Positions 4,497-10,757 of a DNA stretch of 21,401 nucleotides are shown piece by piece. This DNA is from a virus. Numbering within the stretch: position 1 is the first letter of the stretch; every line of letters starts with the position of its first letter. Both the position numbers and the translations under genes were made by a program. The notes under the pieces were generated by a model. That model ran no database searches. It had not been told where the DNA came from and worked only from the letters and a program-made list of their open reading frames with translations. The stretch covers positions 1 to 21,401 of the IMG/VR virus record IMGVR_UViG_3300021375_000197; one strand, written 5' to 3'.

Positions 4497-6056
4497 CTAC
4501 AGGGGCCTGCGGCTCACGATGTTGCCGGTGCGAGCGTCAATCTTAATCTCCTCGCCAGGGCAGTGCATGGAGAAGTTGCCCGCGCCCTGCACCTTGCCGA
4601 TCTGGCCGGGGGCGTAGACGTTACGCAAGGTGATGCGCTTGGACTTGATGGTGGGGTCGTCCACATAGGAGTCCACCTTGAGGCACGCCTTGCCGCGAGA
4701 GTTATCGCGGACGATGAACACGCAGTCGGTGATCACCAAATCCTCGAAGGACCGCAGAGAAAGGATGCTGCGATCCGGGGTCGTGTAGTCGTAGAGGTTG
4801 TTGGTCAGCTCGATGAGCTTCGTCTGGCAACCGCCGGTCCATGTGCTGCCGTCTTCCCAGCTACCAGCCGTGACGACCATCGCCCCGGTGGAGTGGTAGT
4901 CCCCGAAGTAGTCGTTGTTCGGCTGGTCCCAGTTGGCGACGAACGAAGAGTTCGAGACCTTGAAGGTGCCGGGGTAATCGACGTTGCCGCAGGTGAAGTA
5001 CGTCAGGGAGAAGGACCCCCGACCGGCGAACCTACCGCAGTCGATCATGTGGCAGTCGTCTACGATATATACGGGATCCTGCGAGTACGAGTGGTTATTC
5101 TTGTAAGCACTCCCCTTAGCGACCGGACGGTGGGCATATTGCAGACCTTGAGCCCCCACGTTCACGAAGGTTGAGCGGCGGACCGTGGAGCCCTCCTGCG
5201 GCGAGATGTACAAGCCGTGCTCCTTCATGAACGCGAAGTCGCAGTCCTCCACAAGCCGCTCAGGGACGTAGTGCTCGCGAGCACCCCAGAGGTTCTTGGT
5301 GGCCCAGACGTCCTCAACGGCACTGCGGCACTCGATGTTGCGCCAAACGTAATTGCCGGGGCGAGGAGCCGTGTCAACGTGCATATTGCTGTGCCACTGC
5401 GAAGTCGTGGTCCCCGTCAGGTCCTCCTTGATCAGATCGCCCTGGGTCCACTGTCCGCGCCTAATGTCGCCGACGGTGCCGTTCGTCCGACCAGTACGGC
5501 TGGCGAGCATATCCGGCGCACGCCACAGCTTGTTCTCGGAAGAGCTTTTGTCCGCGCGGTCAAGGGCGCGGTACTCACTGGGCTCCGGGTCGGGACCGGG
5601 ACCGGGACCGGGGGGCTGAGGGTTGCTTGTCACAACCGAGAAGGTAGCCGACCACGGCGATGCCTTCGGCTCTTCGACGCCTCCGGCATTAGCGCGGTTG
5701 AATCCACGGATTCGGTACTGCTGGGGTCCAACCTGAGGCGGCGAGTCCAAGAAAGACTCCTGGGCATTTTGAGCCAGATTCGTCCATCCGCCATTCGAGG
5801 CGCGTTGAACTTCGACGCCGGGGGTCTCGGCGGGCAGCGGGAAGTCCCAAGTCAGGTAGACTTCTTGGTCCGACGCCACGACGGAGATATTGGACGGGAG
5901 GACGGGGCGGGGGTTCGGCGGAGGAGCTAGGGATTGCAGCGCGGAATCGACAATTTCGATTGCCGACATAACATCGGCTTGGCAGTCTGCCAGCGAAGCG
6001 GAACTGAGAAGAAGCGCGTCCTTAGAGGCCAGTAAGGCACGGGTGGGATTAGTCAT
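4497..6056 (-). CDS. FN3 plus right-handed beta-helix protein (moron-like, possible tailspike or decoration)
   Basis: A 519-aa protein. Residues 1-45 are helical, 52-143 match a fibronectin type III domain (ISVVASDQEVYLTWDFPLP, then QYRIRGFNRANAGG, then SPWSATFSVV), and 145-160 are a Pro-Gly linker (PPGPGPGPDPEPS). From about 165 to 500 come repeated short beta strands with N and D turns (VWRNIECRS, VEDCDFAFMKEHGLYIS, VDDCHMIDCGRF, VSNSSFVANW, ITDCVFIVRDNS), typical of right-handed parallel beta-helices that bind or cut polysaccharide. There is no signal peptide. It is the only large gene on this strand, sits between the protease and capsid genes, and has its own leaderless-type promoter (TACAAT, 6 nt, ATG) and a terminator at its end. 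A virion-surface or tailspike role is inferred; catalytic residues are not identified. Confidence 0.72.
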   Translation of the reverse strand: MTNPTRALLASKDALLLSSASLADCQADVMSAIEIVDSALQSLAPPPNPRPVLPSNISVVASDQEVYLTWDFPLPAETPGVEVQRASNGGWTNLAQNAQESFLDSPPQVGPQQYRIRGFNRANAGGVEEPKASPWSATFSVVTSNPQPPGPGPGPDPEPSEYRALDRADKSSSENKLWRAPDMLASRTGRTNGTVGDIRRGQWTQGDLIKEDLTGTTTSQWHSNMHVDTAPRPGNYVWRNIECRSAVEDVWATKNLWGAREHYVPERLVEDCDFAFMKEHGLYISPQEGSTVRRSTFVNVGAQGLQYAHRPVAKGSAYKNNHSYSQDPVYIVDDCHMIDCGRFAGRGSFSLTYFTCGNVDYPGTFKVSNSSFVANWDQPNNDYFGDYHSTGAMVVTAGSWEDGSTWTGGCQTKLIELTNNLYDYTTPDRSILSLRSFEDLVITDCVFIVRDNSRGKACLKVDSYVDDPTIKSKRITLRNVYAPGQIGKVQGAGNFSMHCPGEEIKIDARTGNIVSRRPL

Positions 6057-6062
6057 CTGTAC

Positions 6063-6068
6063 ATTGTA
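6063..6068 (-). promoter_or_regulatory. -10 element TACAAT of a leaderless minus-strand promoter
   Basis: On the minus strand TACAAT is followed by six bases and the ATG of the beta-helix gene, the same spacing as the sites at 512, 1123 and 1829. The upstream sequence is AT-rich but has no consensus -35. No Shine-Dalgarno sequence is present, consistent with leaderless initiation. Confidence 0.5.
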
Positions 6069-6092
6069 ACCGCTATATGGGCATTTATATTA

Positions 6093-6109
6093 GGAATTAT
6101 CTAAATTCC
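6093..6109. promoter_or_regulatory. Operator-like inverted repeat in the divergent promoter region
   Basis: GGAATT and AATTCC form a 6-bp inverted repeat with a 5-nt spacer (ATCTA), midway between the minus-strand promoter at 6063 and the plus-strand promoter at 6140. A further GGAAT occurs at 6134-6138 just upstream of the -10. The stretch 6057-6150 is much more AT-rich than its surroundings. A regulator binding site is possible but unproven. Confidence 0.3.
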
Positions 6110-6139
6110 CCAACCTTTGCTGCAATTAATTTAGGAATC

Positions 6140-6150
6140 TGTGGTATACT
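6140..6150 (+). promoter_or_regulatory. Extended -10 promoter for the capsid transcript
   Basis: TGTGGTATACT is identical over 11 bases to the promoter at 588-598. Transcription should start near 6157, giving an untranslated leader of about 295 nt before the capsid ATG at 6451. No good -35 is seen; the TG extension of the -10 can compensate. Confidence 0.65.
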
Positions 6151-6156
6151 AATTGC

Positions 6157-6450
6157 ATAAGTCCGCCCGCGTCCCCGAGGGACAGCAGGTAGGCACCCCG
6201 CCGCGTAGGCGCTCCCGAGGAGCCCTAAGCCCGGCCCCGATGGGCCGGTACGATCTTTCCTTTAGCGGGGGGCAGGTGTGCGCTCGCTTTTCGCTGGAGC
6301 CAACCTCACAACTGCTGGGTGTGTTACCCGGTAGTACTCCTTTCGCCTGGAGTGCCCCGCAGTGGGGCTCGATGTCCGGGCACCCACTTTGTCTGCGCTT
6401 AGGCGCGAACCACTTCAGATGCCCCACCAGCGGCGACAAGCTGGATAGCT
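6157..6450 (+). ncRNA. Long structured leader RNA of the major capsid gene
   Basis: No convincing gene lies here, yet the stretch is rich in complementary segments. Stems read from the sequence: 6171-6183 (5 bp, CGA loop), 6211-6223 (5 bp, CGA loop), 6231-6248 (7 bp, CGAT loop), 6311-6335 (10 bp including two G-U pairs), 6336-6353 (5 bp), 6354-6368 (5 bp), 6395-6406 (4 bp) and 6427-6444 (5 bp). A long-range helix 6196-6201 with 6265-6270 would enclose the second and third hairpins. The last stem covers the only weak GGA ribosome-binding sequence. A second helix (6362-6368 with 6421-6427, 7 bp) is incompatible with both 6354-6368 and 6427-6444. It could be a cis-regulatory leader, a binding site for a coat or host protein, or a separate small RNA. 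No known RNA family was recognised. Confidence 0.55.
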
Positions 6451-7614
6451 ATGGCTAACGCACTCGATATTATTGTCCCCCAGATTCTCGCGCAGGGCCT
6501 CGCCGTCCTCCGCGAGAACATTGTCATGCCGTTCCTCGTGAACCGTGGCTACTCCTCCGAGGCCGCGCAGCGTGGCGACACCGTGACGATCCCGGTGCCC
6601 AGCGCGATGACGGCTGAGGACGTCACCACTGGAATGATCAAGGACATGGTCGCGCCGCAGGACGTCACGCCCTCCAGCGTGACGATCCCGATGGACCAGT
6701 GGAAGAAGGCCGACTTCGCGATGACCGACAAGGACCTTGTCGAGATCCAAGAGGGCTACCTTCCGCTCCAGGCCGAGTCCGCCGTCAAGGCCCTCGCCAA
6801 CAAGGTCGATCAGGACCTCCTTGGCATGATCACCGGCCTCTACGGCTTCTCCGGCACCCTTGGCGCGGACGAGGGTTTCAAAACCATCGCGGACGTCGTC
6901 AACGCCCGTAAGGTGCTCAACGAGCAGCTTGCTCCCATGGACCCGCGCTACCTCGTCGTCGGTCCCCAGGGCGAGGCCGAGATGCTCTCCATCCAGGCGT
7001 TCCACGACGCCAGCTTCGGCGTCGGCGGTGAGGCGATCCTTGAGGGTCGTCTGACCCGCCGCCTTGGCTTCGGCATCGCCATGGACCAGAACGTCGGCAC
7101 GATCACGCAGGCCGCCGGTCCCGTGGACGTCACTGTCAACTTCGACGAGTCTGCCTCCTCGAAGACCGTCAGCGCCGCTGCCGGTTCTTCCGATTTCGCG
7201 ATCGGTGCGCTGGTTGACATCGCCACGATCTCCGGCAACTTCGTTATCACCTCGGTGACCGGCACGGGGGCCAGCGCCGTTTACGGCATCGAGCCCGCGC
7301 TCCCGGCTGGCGCGGTCGGCGGCCCGGTTGCCATGACTGACGCCGCAGGCGTCGAGGCTGGCGAGGCTTACGAGGCCAACATGGCGTTCCACCGCGACTT
7401 CGCGGCGTTCGTGACCCGCCCCCTCGCCGCTGGCGCTGAGGGTCTTGGCACCGTCGTCCGGTCGATCAGCGACCCCGAGTCGCGCCTGACGCTCCGCCTG
7501 GAGATCAGCCGTGAGAACAAGCAGACCCGCTGGTGCTGGGACATCCTTTACGGATTCGCCCTCATCCGCCGCGAGCTTGGTTGCCGCGTCGGCGGCTCCG
7601 ACCTCACCGTCTGA
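6451..7614 (+). CDS. Major capsid protein, P22 coat-like HK97 fold
   Basis: A 387-aa protein of the type MANALDIIVPQILAQGLAVL, with RENIVMPFLVNRGYSSEAAQ, RGDTVTIPVPSAMTAEDV and TIPMDQWKKADFAMTDKDL. This N-terminal pattern is characteristic of P22-type coat proteins. A middle helix region follows (VNARKVLNEQLAPMDPRYLV, VGPQGEAEML). Residues about 220-300 are rich in beta strands and Ala/Gly/Val and look like an inserted or telokin-like domain. The C-terminus (SDPESRLTLRLEISRENKQT, then WDILYGFALIRRELGCRV) completes the fold. It forms the icosahedral shell and should be the most strongly expressed gene. The Shine-Dalgarno sequence is weak (GGA at 6443-6445) and lies in a hairpin of the long structured leader. 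Confidence 0.88.
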   Translation: MANALDIIVPQILAQGLAVLRENIVMPFLVNRGYSSEAAQRGDTVTIPVPSAMTAEDVTTGMIKDMVAPQDVTPSSVTIPMDQWKKADFAMTDKDLVEIQEGYLPLQAESAVKALANKVDQDLLGMITGLYGFSGTLGADEGFKTIADVVNARKVLNEQLAPMDPRYLVVGPQGEAEMLSIQAFHDASFGVGGEAILEGRLTRRLGFGIAMDQNVGTITQAAGPVDVTVNFDESASSKTVSAAAGSSDFAIGALVDIATISGNFVITSVTGTGASAVYGIEPALPAGAVGGPVAMTDAAGVEAGEAYEANMAFHRDFAAFVTRPLAAGAEGLGTVVRSISDPESRLTLRLEISRENKQTRWCWDILYGFALIRRELGCRVGGSDLTV

Positions 7615-7629
7615 TCTAGCCTGATCTGA

Positions 7630-7659
7630 AGCCCCGCCCGGCAGTAGCTGGGCGGGGCT
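7630..7659 (+). terminator. GC-rich hairpin after the capsid gene
   Basis: AGCCCCGCCC pairs with GGGCGGGGCT across a 10-nt loop region, 15 bp after the capsid stop. Only ATATCC follows, with no T-run, so termination may be partial. Such a hairpin would let capsid mRNA outnumber downstream messages or protect its 3' end. Confidence 0.6.
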
Positions 7660-7679
7660 ATATCCTGCCTATGTGAGCA

Positions 7680-8255
7680 ATGTTCAACCTGCCCATGGAA
7701 TTCTATATTGAATTGATTTCGGTCCTAGTGGCCGGTGTGGGCGCTGTGGGGATTTCCACTAGGAAGATACTTGTAGCTCTTAGGCGTAATTGGGACCAGA
7801 CGCAACCCAATGGCGGGGGGTCTCTGCGAGACTCCATCAACCGAATCGAAGCCAGCGTCTCTGAGGTGAGAGCCCTCAACCGGGGATACCTCAACCTCAC
7901 AGGAGGTGGTATCTTCACAGCCGACGCCGACGGCTCCTGCGCTTGGGTTTCCCGAGAGTGGAGCAAGCTCACTGGGGTCGATCATGATGCCGCTCGCGGA
8001 GGCGGGTGGCTAGCCGGTGTTGCCGACGTACACCGAATGCGAGTCCACGATGAGTGGTCTATGTTCGTCGGAAGTCGAGGCGCGATTGAATTCGACAGCC
8101 TTTTTAGTACAGCGACTGGCGAGGAGGTCCGGGGACGGGCCGTGCCAGTCGAGGCAGATTGTGGTACTGACGGAGAGTGTATCTCCGGCTACTTCGGCCA
8201 ATTCCGCCCCTTGCAGGGCGACAGAGCAACGGACCCTATCACTGGGGCTTCGTAG
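7680..8255 (+). CDS. Membrane-anchored PAS-domain protein in the head gene cluster
   Basis: A 191-aa protein. Residues about 7-25 (EFYIELISVLVAGVGAVGI) form one hydrophobic membrane segment followed by basic residues (RKILVALRR). A Gly-rich hinge leads to a short amphipathic helix (SLRDSINRIEASVSEV, 48-63). Residues about 70-173 read as a PAS domain: GIFTADADGSCAWVSREWSK, LTGVDHDAARGGGWLAGV, then VHRMRVHDEWSMFV, the EFDSLF strand and ISGYFGQF. No kinase, GGDEF or other output domain follows. PAS domains usually sense small molecules, redox state or light; ligand residues cannot be assigned here. It lies between the capsid and connector genes, bounded by hairpins on both sides. The Shine-Dalgarno sequence is weak, and an in-frame ATG five codons downstream is an alternative start. 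Confidence 0.75.
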   Translation: MFNLPMEFYIELISVLVAGVGAVGISTRKILVALRRNWDQTQPNGGGSLRDSINRIEASVSEVRALNRGYLNLTGGGIFTADADGSCAWVSREWSKLTGVDHDAARGGGWLAGVADVHRMRVHDEWSMFVGSRGAIEFDSLFSTATGEEVRGRAVPVEADCGTDGECISGYFGQFRPLQGDRATDPITGAS

Positions 8256-8262
8256 CAGGGGG

Positions 8263-8304
8263 GATCGGCCTACGCCGGTCGGGGAGGGCTTGGTAGCCCT
8301 CCCC
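8263..8304 (+). terminator. Two adjacent hairpins after the PAS gene
   Basis: A 7-bp stem (GATCGGC, loop CTAC, GCCGGTC) at 8263-8280 is followed directly by a 10-bp perfect stem (GGGGAGGGCT, loop TGGT, AGCCCTCCCC) at 8281-8304 and then ATTTCT. This could be a weak Rho-independent terminator or an mRNA processing or stability element at the boundary with the next gene. Confidence 0.6.
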
Positions 8305-8342
8305 ATTTCTCCCCTCAACCCAACAAAACCCCCTTTACTACC

Positions 8343-8891
8343 ATGAACGAATTCTTCTTCTCTGGCGGTTCGATTACGAACAGCCCTCGTCGGCAAATGG
8401 CGACTACAGCCGTTGATCGCAGCAAGCTCAAGCCGTCGATGTACGTTGAGCGCAAAGCGGATGGGCAGCACCTTTTCATTGAAAAGGACAAGTTCCATGA
8501 AGCCCTCCATATCAAGCTCATCGCTCCCGAAGAGGCGAGGACTCTGACCATCACAACTCCGCAGGGTACGTCTAACGTAGCCATGTCGCACTCCTACCTT
8601 GAGCGCCTAGACGACGAGTCCTTCCGGGGACTGGAGATCGTTAAGTACGTTCCCGGCGCTAACTGCATGGATCGTGCAGCGGTCACCCGCGGCGTGCTTC
8701 ATATTCTCGGCCACACCGAGGATATCGTCAGGACTATGACCGTCGCCGATAAAGAGGCCATTCTCATGAAGGAGTGGGAGCAGCGCATGGAGGAGCAGAA
8801 ATCGGAGCCTGCCGCTGCTGCTAAGAAGCCCGCGGTTGAGCCGAAGAAGCCCGCCGCTAAGAAACCCGCACCCTCCAAGTCTGAGGACTGA
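8343..8891 (+). CDS. 182-aa unknown virion-region protein with a Lys/Pro/Ala tail
   Basis: The protein begins MNEFFFSGGSITNSPRRQMA. A mixed alpha/beta body of about 20-150 includes MYVERKADGQHLFIEKDKFH and YLERLDDESFRGLEIVKYVP. A charged helix follows (LMKEWEQRMEEQKSEPAAA), and residues 160-182 form a low-complexity KKPA-type tail. The family is not recognised. It lies between the capsid and the head completion proteins, where decoration, head-fibre or adaptor genes are often found. No Shine-Dalgarno sequence precedes the ATG; the leader from 8305 to 8342 is C/A-rich and looks unstructured. An in-frame ATG at 8397 is a possible shorter start. The next gene begins 2 nt after its stop. Confidence 0.7.
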   Translation: MNEFFFSGGSITNSPRRQMATTAVDRSKLKPSMYVERKADGQHLFIEKDKFHEALHIKLIAPEEARTLTITTPQGTSNVAMSHSYLERLDDESFRGLEIVKYVPGANCMDRAAVTRGVLHILGHTEDIVRTMTVADKEAILMKEWEQRMEEQKSEPAAAAKKPAVEPKKPAAKKPAPSKSED

Positions 8892-8893
8892 GC

Positions 8894-9442
8894 ATGGCGG
8901 CACTTGACGCGACAATCGCAGGCACTTCTGCCAATAGCTACGTTACTGTCGAGCGGGCTACAGAGATCCTTACGGATTCGCGGCTTCGCGTCAGCGCCTG
9001 GACCGACGCGCCCAACGGCGAGGACGATCAAGAGGCCGCTCTTCAATGGGCGACCTATCTGATCGACACCTACTTCGTGTTCGAGGGCAATCGGCGCAAC
9101 CCTAGCGGGGATGACAGGCAGGCCCTCTCTTGGCCTCGGTACTCCGCTTACGACGTTGACGAGGTTCTCATCCCTTACGACGAGATCCCGTACCGCGTCG
9201 AGTGGGCGACCGCTGAACTGGCCCTGGAACTCCTGACTCGCGACCGCTCCGCGGAGCCCGGCCTACTGGGCTTGGGTTTCCGCGAGGCTCGCGTCGGCTC
9301 CCTGATGGTCAAGGTCGATCCTCAGGAAAAGCCGGACCTTGTGCCGGACAGCATCAACGCCATCCTATACCCCATCGGGACGCCGTCAGCGGCGGCCTCG
9401 ATGGGCAAGGGCACCTACAGTGCTAGGGTCAATAGAACCTGA
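8894..9442 (+). CDS. Head completion / adaptor protein, DnaT-like fold
   Basis: A 182-aa protein. The N-terminus (SANSYVTVERATEILTDSRL), the AALQWATYLIDTYFVFEGNR segment and the QALSWPRY motif match the DnaT-like phage adaptor family, which attaches to the portal as the first connector ring. Residues about 98-112 (IPYRVEWATAELALELL) form its long helix. A Shine-Dalgarno-like GAGG lies 7 nt upstream. It is followed without a gap by the next gene (TGATG overlap), the usual head-tail joining order. The assignment rests on motif pattern and gene order. Confidence 0.75.
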   Translation: MAALDATIAGTSANSYVTVERATEILTDSRLRVSAWTDAPNGEDDQEAALQWATYLIDTYFVFEGNRRNPSGDDRQALSWPRYSAYDVDEVLIPYDEIPYRVEWATAELALELLTRDRSAEPGLLGLGFREARVGSLMVKVDPQEKPDLVPDSINAILYPIGTPSAAASMGKGTYSARVNRT

Positions 9443-9813
9443 TGGGTAACCTCGACGCAGCATTCGGGAATCTTGTCCCGTCCCTTCTGGGAGTATTCTC
9501 GGACACCAAGGCGGTGTTCACGAGAAGCTCGTCTGCGTTCGATCCCGCGAATGACACCAACGTCATCACCACGCTGACCGCCAGCGTGCTGACCAGCCCC
9601 CCGGAGGGCTTCGCCCTCCAGCTTATCAACGGCCAGTCGATTCAGTCCGGAGACCGGCGGATCACCACCACCGTGGAGTACGGCGACCTCCAAGAGCCCC
9701 GTATCGGCGATGAGGTGGTCCGAGGGTCTATGGTCGGAACTGTGATCGCAATCAGCCCAGTGAACTCTGGGGACGCCGTGGTGGCCTATGAGCTTCAGGT
9801 TAGGACTCCCTGA
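9442..9813 (+). CDS. Head-tail connector (stopper-like) protein
   Basis: A 123-aa, beta-rich protein (AVFTRSSSAFDPANDTNVIT, then QSIQSGDRRITTTVEYGDLQ, then VVRGSMVGTVIAISPVNSGD). The phrase about a sample, its settings and a database parameter (G-D-E-V-V, then V-x-x-G-x-x-V-A-Y-E-L-Q-V-R) is typical of small stopper or head-closure proteins that sit under the adaptor ring and hold DNA in. No residue-level catalytic motif is expected. It overlaps both neighbours as TGATG, so the three connector genes are translationally coupled. The assignment is based mainly on size, beta content and position. Confidence 0.6.
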   Translation: MGNLDAAFGNLVPSLLGVFSDTKAVFTRSSSAFDPANDTNVITTLTASVLTSPPEGFALQLINGQSIQSGDRRITTTVEYGDLQEPRIGDEVVRGSMVGTVIAISPVNSGDAVVAYELQVRTP

Positions 9814-10313
9814 TGGTTCAGGTAAACCGACGCTTCAGCAGGAAGATTGAAGACTTCTCCAACAGGGTGCTCTTCCGCCTAGACGACACCGTGCAGGAGA
9901 GTATGTACCAAGCTGGCGTTCTGGCGCAGAAGCTGTCCCCTGTCAGGACCGGAGCCTTCCGAGACTCTTGGCGTATCGCTCAGGGTAGCCCGGACACCAG
10001 CACCTCTCCCGGAACCATCAGCCTAAAGGCGGCCCGCGCCGCCGTGGCCGGGGGCCAAGCCAAGAGCTTCGGGGAGTCGGTCACGGGCGTCACAAGCCCC
10101 TCCGTGGGAACCGACGCCGCCCTCAGGAGCGGGGCCGACGGTGTCCGGGTCGGCGGAGTGGCCTACCTGTCCAACAGCGTCGAGTACGCCGATATCATCG
10201 AGCTTGGCAGCAGTGATTACGGCAGGCCCGGACTGTTCATCACCAAGCGTGTCCTTCAGGCCCTTCCTGACATCATTGCGGCTGCCGCAGTGCGAGCCGC
10301 GAGGATCTCCTGA
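9813..10313 (+). CDS. Tail-completion protein, HK97 gp10-like
   Basis: A 166-aa protein. The N-terminal helix leads to the family hallmark QKLSPVRTGAFRDSWRIA (residues about 38-55), and the later strand-turn YLSNSVEYADIIELGSSDYG matches the N-x-x-x-YA-x-x-x-E-x-G block of HK97 gp10-type proteins. These proteins join the tail to the filled head. A stretch at about 74-110 (KAARAAVAGGQAKSFGESVT onward) looks like an insertion compared with the shorter family members. The TGATG overlap on each side fits the connector operon. Confidence 0.82.
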   Translation: MVQVNRRFSRKIEDFSNRVLFRLDDTVQESMYQAGVLAQKLSPVRTGAFRDSWRIAQGSPDTSTSPGTISLKAARAAVAGGQAKSFGESVTGVTSPSVGTDAALRSGADGVRVGGVAYLSNSVEYADIIELGSSDYGRPGLFITKRVLQALPDIIAAAAVRAARIS

Positions 10314-10756
10314 TGGCGATGGTCAACGTAAGGGACGTACTTCTGGCGATTCGCCGAAGGTTCCTGACGATCCCTGGACTGCCCTCGGCCATCCAGTACG
10401 ACGGGCAGACGCTACAAGGCGGGCTCCCGTCCGATAGCATATCCGTCATCGAGACGCTACTTCCTACAGATCAACAGAGTATCGCATTTGGAACCTCGCA
10501 GGCGCTTGGTCTTATGCTTTACGAAGTTGTGGCACCTGCGAGCAGACCCGATTTAGTTAATGAAGCTTATTCAGTAGCTCATGCTATAATTGGGAAGTTC
10601 GAGAATGGCATCACTTTTGAGGACACCGATGGTGTCCGGGTGCAGGTCGTTCGCGCCGAAACTGTCAATACGGGCCGTCGTAGTGGTGACGAGTCCGACC
10701 TCTATTTCGTCCCAGCGATTGTCTCTTGGCGGTCGTTCTCAACCTTAGACTTCTAA
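10313..10756 (+). CDS. Tail terminator protein
   Basis: A 147-aa protein. The N-terminal helix (VRDVLLAIRRRFLTIPGLPS), a beta core (AFGTSQALGLMLYEVVAPAS), a helix (LVNEAYSVAHAIIGKFENGI) and a last strand (VVRAETVNTGRR and YFVPAIVSWRSFS) match tail terminators, which cap the tube and dock to the gp10-like protein. It begins in overlap with the upstream gene and ends 1 nt before the tail tube gene. Its 3' end (10554-10600) has a short AT-rich patch that stands out from the surroundings. Confidence 0.75.
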   Translation: MAMVNVRDVLLAIRRRFLTIPGLPSAIQYDGQTLQGGLPSDSISVIETLLPTDQQSIAFGTSQALGLMLYEVVAPASRPDLVNEAYSVAHAIIGKFENGITFEDTDGVRVQVVRAETVNTGRRSGDESDLYFVPAIVSWRSFSTLDF

Positions 10757-10757
10757 A

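Noticed and set aside
6149-6439. Minus-strand 96-codon frame opposite the capsid leader
   Set aside because: No ribosome-binding site or promoter, composition unlike the real proteins here, and it would overlap the plus-strand promoter.
6157-6450. Group I intron, tmRNA or RNase P RNA in the capsid leader
   Set aside because: No characteristic core motifs of these RNAs were seen, and the segment is upstream of an intact gene, not inside one.
6153-6458. Plus-strand frame across the capsid leader starting at TTG
   Set aside because: No Shine-Dalgarno sequence, a start inside the predicted promoter-start zone, no protein-like domain pattern, and it overruns the capsid start. The strand opposite is open as well, which high GC explains.
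6415-7392. 325-codon minus-strand frame opposite the capsid gene
   Set aside because: Low-complexity, Gly/Asp/Val/Arg/His-rich complement of a clear capsid protein. No own signals.
7671-7710. ATG at 7671 or GTG at 7674 as start for the PAS gene
   Set aside because: ATG at 7671 is followed at once by TGA, and the GTG frame stops after 12 codons. Only the ATG at 7680 opens the PAS protein.
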